A stretch of 64,000 nucleotides of DNA from Arachis hypogaea (taxonomy: Eukaryota > Streptophyta > Magnoliopsida > Fabales > Fabaceae). Under the pieces are notes generated by a model. That model searched no databases. It saw nothing but the letters and a program-made list of their open reading frames with translations, and was not told the origin of the DNA. Shown in pieces: positions 55,241 to 64,000 of this stretch; the first letter of the stretch is position 1, and every line of letters begins with the position of its first letter. The stretch covers positions 71,900,841 through 71,964,840 of the forward strand of contig NC_092048.1 of the NCBI RefSeq assembly GCF_003086295.3, given 5' to 3'. The translations under genes and the position numbers were made by a program.

Positions 55241-56618
55241 TGGCAGCATCATCAAGCTCTAAAAGGAGAAAGGGAAGGAGCCCGTGGAGGAAATTCTCTT
55301 TGACAATTGGAAGTTTAAGTCCGTGTTTAATGAGATTCAACTTGAGTAGATGAAACCCAACGAAATATTGCCGGAGTTAGCTTTCCAAATTTCGGATGAT
55401 GAGTACCATGAGATCAAAAAGAAGATTGAGAGGAGAAGATGGGAGCTCCTCACCAATCCGATCACAAGAATAAATGCAAATCTTGTTAGAGAATTCTATG
55501 CTAACACGGTGAGGGAGGATCCACGCAACAACACCCCTTACAAGAGCTATGTAAGATGATGTGAAGTTGATTTTAGTCCAAAATCTGTCATGAGGGTCCT
55601 TGAGCTCAGACCAATACCATTTGAAGAAGCTAGTTACCATGCAAGAGTGAGTGGTGACCCCGACTGTGAGCAAATTGTTAATGACATCTATGTGATAGGG
55701 GCTGACTAGGTACGGGACCCCAAGAGAATGCCAAGGTTCATAAAAAGAGTAGACTTTGTCCCAGAAGCTAAAAGATGGTTTGAAATTGTAAGGAGATCCA
55801 TCCTCCCTAGTGCAAACAATTCAGAGGTCAATATCATGAGAGCCACCATGCTGTATTGCATTATGACAGGAGGGAAAATAAGAATCCATGAGTTTATAGC
55901 AAAGGGCATTCAAGAGATAGCGGAGAAGAGTGATCCTGACTCTTGGCTCTACTATCCTAGCACCATCATACGCCTATGCAAGAAAGTTAAGGTGGTGTTT
56001 GAGGATGTAGACCCAGATTGGTTGATTGTTGCCAAGCCAATCACTCCTCAAAGGATGTCATATGTCATGGCTGTCCAACAGCAAAGGAGACCTCAAAGAA
56101 GGAGGAGAGTGAAGCAACAAGAAGTGGAACATCAAGAAATGGAGCAGCAAGAGGAAGAACAAGTTTGAACTACCTTGGACATGAGCCAAATCCAAGAAGC
56201 CATTGATGGACTATCAAGAAAATATTTGGAAAGTCAAGAGCAACAGAGGAACCTTCAATTGCAGATGATGGATCAACAGAGGAGATTTCAGTCTCAAATG
56301 ATGGATTACTAAAGTGAGTTGCATATGCAGCTAATGAAGTAGTAACAAGAACAACACAACCATATCGGTGAATCTATCAACATGTTAAGTCAAAAGCAAG
56401 TTCAACAGGAAGAGGCCATCCACAAATTACTCCATAATCAAGAACATCAGGATGAACGAAATCAGGAATTGGGTAGGCGACAAAAGGTATACCTCCGAGC
56501 ATTTGACGAGATGAGGGTATTCCAAGAAGGGAGTCACTTCAACAGAGCATGGTATGACATAAATACCCAAAGCAAGATCAACTACTTAGTTGGATATTTG
56601 CCTATGCTCAACGCATAA
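55241..56618 (+). pseudogene. 3' ORF of element H (stops and frameshift)
   Basis: Starts MAASSSSKRRKGK at 55241. A one-base shift and a TAG near 55347 precede the main frame from 55350 (MKPNEILPELAFQISDDEY). Stops lie near 55557, 55706, 56166 and 56310-56343. Conserved blocks ILPSANNSEVNIMRATMLYC and IMTGGKIRIHEFI match C and D. The tail is Gln/Glu-rich coiled coil (QQQRRPQRRRRVKQQEVEHQ onward). Same family and position as the D protein; inactive. Confidence 0.78.
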
Positions 56619-57684
56619 ATCAAGAAATATGAAGTTCATGATGAGAATCCCTAGAGAAAGAAAGAGCAAGGCAAAGCGATGAGAATCTGAGACAAACAAT
56701 GGAAGAATGGAGGAAGTCAAGGAGAGAGAGCTCAAAAAGGAGAAAAAAGCAACTTACAAGAGGAAGAGAAAAAGAAGAAGAAAAAGAAAGCAAAGCAACC
56801 CACAGAATAAAAGATGGTAGAGGTCTTTTTTCATTTTAGCATTGAATAAGGAGTGCATATATGAAACAGAACATGTCTCTAAATCTAGTTCATGAGTTAT
56901 TTTTAGTTGAAATCATTTGCATTCTGTTTGCTTTTTTTTATTGTAATTTTGGCTTGCTAGTCTATATGCTTATGTCATTTCATCTTGCTTGAGTTGTATG
57001 CTTTGTTCCCCATGATTGAATAAAAGAAAATGTTGTAAAATAGAGAAATAGTAAAGGTCCAGTTTGGTAGAAGATAGAATAAGGTTATGTGGTGGCGCAT
57101 GCTTGAATACTTAGTAAGTTCACTAATAAAGTTGAAGGGTATAGTGTTCCCCTAAGTATAAGCTTAGTTTGCTTTAGATGAGACCTTTGTAAACAAAAGA
57201 TCCTTGCAAATAGAAAAGAGAAAGAATAAAAGGGAAGCCAACGTTAGTGGCCAAGTTAGGCCATTAACGGCAGTACTAACGTTGGCAATAGAAAGAAAGA
57301 AACAATGAATAAGCTAGGCACCAATAGCTTGACTATTAAGATATATACCTGTGGTGCTTTTGTACTAGGATATGCTTGGATGATTAGGTTCTGAGGAGTG
57401 CTTTATCACTTGATAACTTGGGTTAACTAACCCGGGATTATCAACCAAAAGTCCATTGTCAAGAGCAACCTAACTACAAAGTATTTAGTAACCCAAAGAG
57501 GTTATGGGCATCAATATCTCAAGGATTAGATTGCAAGCCAAGTGCCTGTGGTGTGTATGTGGGGAGTAGAGGCTTCAGTTAGTAAGTCTAAGGGATGCTT
57601 CATCACCCAACACCTTAAGCCAACTGGGTCGGGAGTGTTAACTGAAAACTTAACATAAAGAATCCCATTTGGTCATCATGTTTT
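56619..57684 (+). other. 3' non-coding region of element H with two paired modules
   Basis: No gene. From 57300 it matches the 3' region of element E. TTGATAA (57410-57416) pairs with TTATCAA (57438-57444) around GGGTTAACTAACCC. AACAC (57609-57613) pairs with GTGTT (57635-57639) around CCAACTGG. Homology to E stops near 57680. Confidence 0.6.
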
Positions 57685-57718
57685 CGGGTGACCCGGGTTC
57701 GATCCCCGGCAACGACGC
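57685..57718 (+). tRNA. tRNA-Asp 3' fragment (34 nt), not a gene
   Basis: CGGGTGACCCGGGTTCGATC followed by CCCGGCAACGACGC. This is the 3' anticodon strand, variable loop, T arm and acceptor strand of plant tRNA-Asp, including discriminator G73 and one further C. The 5' half is missing. The next base starts the LTR TGATGAGTCC. It is three times longer than needed for a PBS and in sense orientation, so it is not the PBS of this LTR. Confidence 0.8.
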
Positions 57719-59301
57719 TGATGAGTCCATATTTGATGATATATTTTAGCTTGAATTGGATGGATTTCATCATATAAACTCACACTTATTCACCAAAATA
57801 GCATACTTTTGTGTTTGACCCCTAAATTGAACCTAAATGTGAAAACATGCATTTTTGTGCTTAAATTGACCAATTTAATCCCACTTTTATTCCATTCGAT
57901 GCCGTGATATGTTTGTTGAGTAATTTCAGGTCCTAGAGGCAAGAATGGTTTGGTAGAAGTGGAAGAAAGCATGCAAAAAAGGAGAAAACATGAAGAAAAC
58001 AAAGGAGAAAAGCATCTCAGCCTGTGTTCACGCACAGCCTCTGTGCCCATGCACAGAATTGAAAATCAGCACCTGTGCCCATGCATAGGTCTGTGCCCAC
58101 GCACAAGGCAGGGTAAAAATAAGGACCTGTGCTTACGCACAGGCTGTGCCCATGCTCAGGGTAGAATGGAAATCAAGACCTATGCGTACGCACAGGTCTG
58201 TGCCCACGCACAGGAGAAAAATCAGCAAGTGTGCCCACGCACAGACCTGTACGGACGCACAGGTACCAGGGATGCCTCCATTAAAAATACATGTGACTTG
58301 CGATTTTGGGGCTCTTTTGGCCCATTTCTGAAGGTTTGGAGGCTGAAATGAAGGGCTATATGAAGGAGCAACAAGAGATAACAAAGAGAGCCAACTTAGA
58401 TTAGAAAAATACACATAGTTGGAGTAGGAGTAGTGTAGTTTAGTTTTCTTTATTTTCTCTCCTAGGGTTTTCAATTCTATCTCCATTGTAACATTTTATA
58501 GTTGATTTTGGCTTTGGATTTTGCTACATCATTGTAAGTATTTCCTTCATCTTTTCTTTTGTTGCACTATTTTGTCCTACACTTTCCTCTATTTGAAGTT
58601 ATTTTTATAGTTTTGCAATTTTGAGTTCTTGTTAATGAATTTGATGTTTGATGCTTATTTTATGTTTGTTTGAGTTGCTTACGTTGATTTTGAGCATTTG
58701 TGGTTCATAGCTTTTATCATTTTTCCAACTTTGCCATGTTTTATGTTTATGTCCACTATGTGTTTGATGAAATGCCAATTTTGATTATAGGGTAATTTCC
58801 ACCCCTTGGCTTGGGGGAAGTGAGCGTATGGATTACTAGAGCTATAATGTCCAACATTTAGTGATAATTCTAGGGTTGTTATTTGTTCTTGTTCCCACTA
58901 ACGCTAATTTGTTCCTAAGGTAATTAGCAAGCAAACTAGGATTTGTGGGTTAGGGACACTTATGCTCATTTAACTTACTCTCCAATGTGAGGGTTGACTT
59001 AGTGAGATTAATCCATCATAATTATCATAGTTGTGGTTATGGCAAGAAAGGGATTCCACAACTCATCCCGAGTCAAGGTTTCATTTATTTTCTGAACCAC
59101 TTTTCACTTACTTTAAAGCTTTACTTGTTCATATTACATACATAGTTCTTTTGTTCCTTGATTACTTTATTAATTGTAATTTTGCCTCGTTCTTTTATCT
59201 CTTTATTTGTTTACTTCAATCATTGAAACCCCTTGCTTTCCACAACCAGAATTGTGTGCACTCATAGACATTGGTTCCTAGGGAAGATGACCCGAGATTT
59301 G
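57719..59301 (+). repeat. LTR of H/B superfamily, 3'-truncated by element F
   Basis: Starts TGATGAGTCCATATTTGATG. Plus orientation is inferred from GATGCCGTGATATGTTTG and ATTTCAG blocks shared with the LTR of B, and from AAGATGACCCGAG near its end. A family-specific word array GTGCCCACGCACAGG lies at 58025-58262. It stops where element F begins. It is probably the 3' LTR of H, but could be an independent insertion. Confidence 0.72.
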
Positions 59302-60777
59302 TGATGCGTGAGCATCTTTCCTATCTTTTCCTAGTGAATTTGCATTTAATTTCTTGAGTTTAATTAAGAATTAATTATCTTTTAGCCACTATTGATGCTA
59401 CTTTGAGCCTTGTGCAATTCTGTTTATTTTAGGTAGCATTCGGCTGGATTTGATGGAGTTTCTGCAGCACAAGAATTAAAGGAGATGACAGTGAGGAGCG
59501 ACGCGTGCGCGTACCTGACGCGTGCGCGTGATTTGGAGCTTTCGTAGGTACGCGCACGCGTGAAGAGCAAAGTTGCACAACGACGCGCACACGTATCTAA
59601 CGTGTACGCGTGACACGCGAAGAAGACCATCGACGCGTATGCGTGACTGACGCGTACGCGTGATATGCCGCACGTGCAGAAAACGCTGGGGGAGATTTCT
59701 GGGCTATTTTTGACCCAGTTTTTAGCCAAGAAAACACAGACTAGAGGCTTCAGAATGGAGGACTTAGGAGAACACTTCTCGTTATTTCCCAAGTTAGGCA
59801 TGGATCCTACGAAGCAAGTGGTCCCCACTCATCAATTGAAAACTTGCTGATTGCTATAATTAATTCTGATTTAAACTTTATTTTTTATCTTTTAAAATAG
59901 GAAAAGATATTATTTTAGTTTTAAAAATTAGATTTTAAATTAATTAGGATTAAATATAAAAGTGAAAAGAAACTTCCCTTAAAGAGGGGGATTCCAATTA
60001 GTTAATTTTCCATTCCACCTCAGCCCAATTTATAATCCTAGTTTTCCACTCTGAACCAAGAGCAACTAAACCTCCACTGTTAAGGTTAGGAGCTCTGTCT
60101 ATTGTATGGATTGATACTATTATTTTTATATTTTAATTCATATATTGATTTCTATTTCAAGAATTGTTTTCGTTCTTTATTTTATGAAATTGGGTGGAAC
60201 AGAAGTATGACCCTCTTTCTAATTGAGTTCTTGTATAACTTGGAAAAGCTTTTTACTTGAACAACAGCTTGAAAACAATTTCTCCTAAATTCTAATTATC
60301 TGGTCTTAACGGGATATGTAACATATAATCCTCTTATATTTGGATAATTAGAATTTTTGTGGCATTATAACTAGAATTAAACTTCACCCTCTAATTGGAA
60401 TTAATTGACCAAGGAATTGGCAGTTGATGAGAGTTAGAGGAGACTAGAAAGGTCTAAGGAATTAGGGTCTAGTCACATATAGTTTGCCATGAATTAAATC
60501 TTGCATGATTGAAAAATAGATAACTCTAAAACCTTAACTCCTTTCTCCATATTTTATTCCCAACTTATTCACTTGCCTGTCTTCAAACTCTGAATTTACT
60601 ATTTAATGCTTTTTGGACTTTCAAACACTATTTTCTGCTTGTCTGACTAAGCCAATCACTCAATTATTGTTTCTTGATCCATCAATCCTCGTGGGATCGA
60701 CCCTCACTCACCTGAGGTATTACTTGGTACGACCCGATGCACTTGCCGGTTAGTTTGTGGTTGTCAATTCCGCACCA
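59302..60777 (+). repeat. 5' LTR of element F (1,476 bp)
   Basis: Starts TGATGCGTGAGCATC and ends TTCCGCACCA, followed by AGTTTT and the PBS. ACGCGTGCGCGT-type words cluster at 59499-59665. Confidence 0.85.
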
Positions 60778-60783
60778 AGTTTT

Positions 60784-60801
60784 TGCCGCCGTTGCCAGGG
60801 A
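60784..60801 (+). promoter_or_regulatory. Degenerate tRNA-Asp primer-binding site, element F
   Basis: TGCCGCCGTTGCCAGGGA, two mismatches to the tRNA-Asp complement at positions 3 and 14. Confidence 0.75.
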
Positions 60802-61105
60802 TTTATAGTGATTAACAACTATTAGTTGTTTGATTGCTTAGATTAGGCGTTTTAGCTTTAATTTTATTTAAATTTTATTTAAAAATTTCGAAAAAAAATA
60901 ATAATAAAAATTTAGCACTAATACTTTTCTTAATTTCTAAAATTAAGTTTGGTGTCGCCTTAGTTGTTTTATTCTTCCTAGTTATTTTATTTATTGAGTT
61001 TAAATTTCCTTTAAGTTCTTTCTTCTTTGCTTGCCTATTTACCACATGGTGCATTTAATTCTATTTGGTATTTTGTGCTAAGAAAAAATAATTGAGAGAG
61101 ATCAC

Positions 61106-62126
61106 ATGGGTTACTTCTCACACCCAACTAGTGATTCATATTATTGTGGATGGAGGAACTATCCTAATTTTGGTTGGCAAAGTCAAAACCAAAGAAACTT
61201 CAATGCTCCAAGTTCCAACTATGAAGAACCACCATCTCCATATTCATATCAAGAACCACCACCTCTCTATCCATACCAAGAACCACCACCTCTCTATCCA
61301 TATCAAGAACCATCATCTTTCTACCCATATCAAGAGCCACTATCTCTCTATTCATACCAAGAACCATCATCTTTTTACTCTTATCAAGAATCATCATCCC
61401 CTTCTTATTCATATCAAGAGCCACCATCAGATCTTGTGCTTCTCATGAAAGAATTCATACATGATATAAAGATGAGTGTCAAAAATGTAGAGAAATATGT
61501 GCAGGTGATTATCAAGTCCTAGGAAGAGGAACAAGCAAATTCCTTCCCAAGAGATATAATGCAAGATCCTATGGAAGAAAGTGAGAAAATCAATCAAAGG
61601 AGTTCATACTCTAGTGAATTAGAGAACTTTCCACCCTCACACATTGAAGAAGAGGAAGATGCAAAAACAAAGGAGGAAGATGCACCAACAAAGAAGGAAG
61701 ATGCACAAACAAAGGAGGTTGTAAGGGATGAAAACAATTATGGGAATCTACACTCGAATGGAGCAGAAAGTGGCAGAGAGGGTGAGTTTTATTGAACCAC
61801 CAATTCAAGAAGTTCTTGATGAAGGGTACACTCTAACCATCACACAAACACCAAAGTTTGAAATCAATGAAGTGAAGGCAACCAAGGAAAGCACTAAAAA
61901 AGGGATTGTGACCAAGAAATAGAAGAAAATATCCATGAAAAAGAGAAGGTTAGAAAAAAACAATCCAACTTCTACACCAACAAGCAAGGTGAATCAAGCT
62001 AATCACAATAAAAGAAAGCTTGTTCGGAGGAATTTATATCAGGGGGTACTAATTTTCACCTCTCCCCCCTTGGACACATTTCTTTTAACCAACTGGAAGA
62101 AGAGGAAGAAAATTCAACAATCAAGT
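61106..62126 (+). pseudogene. gag-like ORF of element F with tandem peptide repeats (broken)
   Basis: MGYFSHPTSDSYYCGWRNYPN is followed by about eight tandem copies of YQEPPPLYP-like units (61235-61430; 24 or 27 nt each), then LMKEFIHDIKMSVKNVEKYV. A TAG at 61520 breaks the frame, which then continues acidic (EEEEDAKTKEEDAPTKKEDA). An extra T near 61790 shifts it before FIEPPIQEVLDEG and the basic tail LLTNWKKRKK, which reads into the hairpin module. No enzyme domains. The aromatic start matches the block in gag of C and H, so this looks like a stand-alone gag tail. Confidence 0.7.
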
Positions 62127-62173
62127 GTCAAGCTAGTGACATTAAAGAAGCGCTCGTTGGGAGGCAACCCGAT
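62126..62173 (+). promoter_or_regulatory. Two-hairpin RNA module, element F copy
   Basis: TGTCAAGCTAGTGACA (62126-62141), ATTAAAGAAGCGCTC, then GTTGGG-AGGCAA-CCCGAT with two G-U pairs (62156-62173). Confidence 0.7.
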
Positions 62174-62329
62174 AATTTCTATCCTTAGTTATTTTTCGTG
62201 GTAGTGATTTTCTTGTTTATTTGATTTTTATAGATTTTTTACTGGTTTTTCTTTCATTTTACGTATCTTTTGATCATGCAGCTATTTTAGAACAGGAACC
62301 GAAAACTTCAAAAAAAAAAAAAAAAAAAA

Positions 62330-62560
62330 CGAGCACACGACGCGCAAGCATCGCTAACGCGTACGCGTCACATGTGTGTGCGTGAAAAATAAAATTGAAC
62401 AGAGAGTTGTGCAGGAGTGATGCTGGTGGCATCCCTAGCGCACAAGCCCCACCACGCATGCGCGTCGTTTTCCCATTCTGGCCGTTCATGCGTACGTGTC
62501 GCTTGAAATTGGCGCGATCCACGCGTACGCGTGCCATACGCGTACGTGTAGCATGCGACG
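62330..62560. repeat. ACGCGTACGCGT palindrome array, element F internal
   Basis: ACGCGTACGCGTCA, CATGCGTACGTGTCGC and similar words, equivalent to those in the LTR of this element (59499-59665). Preceded by an A19 run near 62310. Confidence 0.8.
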
Positions 62561-62682
62561 TCCAATTAAACCACCTCAGCGCCTGATTTCATATCATCCA
62601 CCCCCCAATCCTAATTATCTCTTGTTCTTTTATCCTTTTATTCTTCTTTCATCATACTTTTTGTTTTTGTTTTTAGTTCTTC

Positions 62683-62702
62683 TTTGCTTGAGGACAAGCA
62701 AA
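62683..62702 (+). promoter_or_regulatory. AGGA-loop hairpin before the 3' ORF remnant, element F
   Basis: TTTGCTTG-AGGA-CAAGCAAA then CATTTAAGTTTGGTGTTG. Confidence 0.65.
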
Positions 62703-62752
62703 CATTTAAGTTTGGTGTTGACGCTTTGCTTATGGCTTTTCTGTCTAATTTT

Positions 62753-62800
62753 ATGGTACCAAAGGGAAGCGAATCATCTTCACGGAGGAACACAACCTGA
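62753..62800 (+). pseudogene. 15-codon remnant of the 3' ORF, element F
   Basis: MVPKGSESSSRRNTT then stop. The first four residues equal those of the 3' ORF of element C (MVPK). The remaining ~360 codons are missing. Confidence 0.45.
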
Positions 62801-63020
62801 AGAATAAAACGACCGCTAGAATAACTGAGGTGGTTGAGTTCCTTTCATTCTATATTCCTTCTCGCTCTTACTATGTAATGTTCCGGTTTTCTGCTAGTTT
62901 GCTTTGTTTATTGCATGATCCTTTATTAGATAAATTCCTAGGTTTTAGTTTATTTATGTTATTTTCAAGTATTTTTTGTTAGTTGCTTTAATTCCGAACG
63001 GTGTCTCATGTATTGCCCAC
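62801..63020 (+). other. Non-coding tail of element F before the inserted LTR
   Basis: No gene or repeat recognised. CCCAC at 63016-63020 may be the target duplication of the LTR at 63021. Confidence 0.4.
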
Positions 63021-64000
63021 TGATGAGCGGATAATTTATACGCTTTTTGGCATTGTTTTTACATAGTTTTTAGTATGATTTAGTTAGTTTTTAGTATATT
63101 TTTATTAGTTTTTAAATAAAAATCACATTTCTGGACTTTATTATGAGTTTGTGTGTTTTTCTGTGATTTCAGGTATTTTCTGGCTGAAATTGAGGGACTT
63201 GAGAAAAAATCAGATTCAGAGGTTGAAGAAGGATTGCAGATGCTGTTGGATTCTGACCTCCCTATACTCAAAGTAGATTTTCTGGAGCTACAGAACTCCA
63301 AATGGTACACTCTCAATTGCGTTGGAAAGTAGACATCCAGGGCTTTCCAGAAATATATAATAGTCCATAATTTGTTCGAGTTTAGACAACGCAAACTGGC
63401 GTTCAACGCCAGTTCCATGTTGCATTCTGGAGTTAAACGCCAGAAACAGGTTGCAAAGTGGAGTTAAACGCCAGAAACAGGTTACAAACAGGCGCCCAAC
63501 TCCAAGAGAAGCCTCTACACGTGTAAAGCTCAATGCTCAGCCCAAGCACATACCAAATGGGCCTTGGAAGTGGATTTCTGCATCATTTACTCATTTCTGT
63601 AAACCCTAGTAACTAGTTTAGTATAAATAGGACTTTTTACTATTGTATTTACATCTTTTGGAACATCTTTTGGATTATCTTTTGATCCTTTGATCATGTT
63701 TAGGGGGCTGGCCTCTTGGCCATGCCTAGACCTTGTTCTTATGTATTTTCAACGGTAGAGTTTCTACACACCATAGATTAAGGTGTGGAGCTCTGCTGTT
63801 CCTAATGAATTAATGCAAAGTACTATTGTTTTTCTATTCAATTCAAGCTTATTCCTATTCTAAGATATCCATTCGCACACAAGAACATGATGAATGTGAT
63901 GATTATGTGACGCTCATCATCATTCTCACTTATGAACGCGTGCCTGACACACAATTCCGTTCTACATGCAAACAAGCTAGAATGAGTATCTCTTAGGTAT
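63021..64000 (+). repeat. LTR of the C family, cut by the window edge
   Basis: Starts TGATGAGCGGATAATTTATA and aligns along its whole visible length with the reverse complement of 18675-20334. It has GGCGTTCAACGCC words at 63393-63500. About 680 bp remain outside the window. Confidence 0.88.
63623..63630 (+). promoter_or_regulatory. TATA box in the C-family LTR
   Basis: TATAAATA in GTTTAGTATAAATAGGAC, identical in context to 19746-19753. Confidence 0.68.

Larger units (their letters stand above)
52541..57684 (+). mobile_element. Element H, right segment (host of A and E)
   Basis: Plus-strand Athila-like element holding gag end, protease, integrase-tail-like domain, hairpin module, spacer with four AAGTTTGGT words, 3' ORF pseudogene and 3' non-coding region. 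Its left part is 24576-25279 and its 5' LTR lies outside the window. Whether the LTR at 57719 is its own 3' LTR is uncertain, because the usual AGGA-hairpin border is missing and a tRNA fragment intervenes. Confidence 0.78.
59302..64000 (+). mobile_element. Element F, non-autonomous LTR element (runs off the right edge)
   Basis: LTR 59302-60777, PBS, gag-like pseudogene, hairpin module, CpG palindrome array, AGGA hairpin, 15-codon remnant of the 3' ORF. Its 3' LTR is not in the window, because a C-family LTR interrupts it at 63021. It is the same type as element E (WRNYPNF block, IEPPIQEVLDE, LLTNWKKRKK) with different LTRs. Confidence 0.8.

Noticed and set aside
57685..57718. Intact tRNA-Asp gene
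   Set aside because: Only the 3' half is present; the D arm, anticodon and 5' acceptor strand are missing upstream.

Overview
This window is plant nuclear DNA made almost entirely of transposable elements stacked inside one another. I see no intact host gene. The main elements are Ty3/gypsy (Metaviridae) LTR retrotransposons of the Athila/FIDEL type: 1.3-2 kb LTRs, primer-binding sites complementary to the 3' end of tRNA-Asp, gag-pol in one frame, and a separate 3' ORF. LTR words such as TGATGAGCGGATA and the GGCGTTNAACGCC palindromes look to me like Arachis (peanut) or a close legume. The genus is recognition, not proof.

Layout, oldest to youngest. Host element H (+) lies at about 24576-25279 and 52536-57680. 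Its gag is cut on the left by element A (-; 20335-24575 plus 1-3830, running off the left edge). A is cut by element C (-; 3831-20334, target duplication GGTTA/GGTTA), and C by element B (+; 4786-12762). H is cut again by element E (-; 25280-52535, duplication GCAAC/GCAAC). E carries a solo LTR G (26098-28583, duplication GCTCC/GCTCC) and a full FIDEL-like element D (+; 31879-49385, duplication CACCC/CACCC). D carries in its 5' leader a 5.3 kb CACTA DNA transposon (33667-39002, duplication ATG/ATG). To the right are a tRNA-Asp 3' fragment (57685-57718), an LTR of the H/B superfamily (57719-59301), non-autonomous element F (from 59302) and an LTR of the C family inserted in it (from 63021), both running off the right edge.

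Coding content. D has the best preserved polyprotein (gag, protease, RT, RNase H, integrase). It is broken by a one-base loss in the integrase core and a later stop, and its protease has Asn at the catalytic Asp. A is an eroded full-length relative. C keeps gag and protease only. H keeps gag, protease and an integrase-C-terminal-like tail. B, E and F carry only short gag-like ORFs. C, D and H have a coiled-coil 3' ORF; B and F keep only its basic N-terminus. The CACTA element carries exon-sized pieces of at least four unrelated host genes: cytochrome bc1 hinge protein, a MATH-domain protein, an HD-ZIP III factor and an ANP/NPK1-type MAPKKK.

The most interesting signal is non-coding. All seven retroelements with a visible gag/pol end carry the same two-hairpin module at that position. 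Its stems change sequence while keeping base pairing; one stem position shows all four Watson-Crick pairs. A third hairpin with an AGGA loop, followed by TAAGTTTGGTGTTG, marks both the 3'-ORF leader and the 3' LTR border. Its stems also covary. These look like conserved cis-acting RNA elements shared by autonomous and non-autonomous members.
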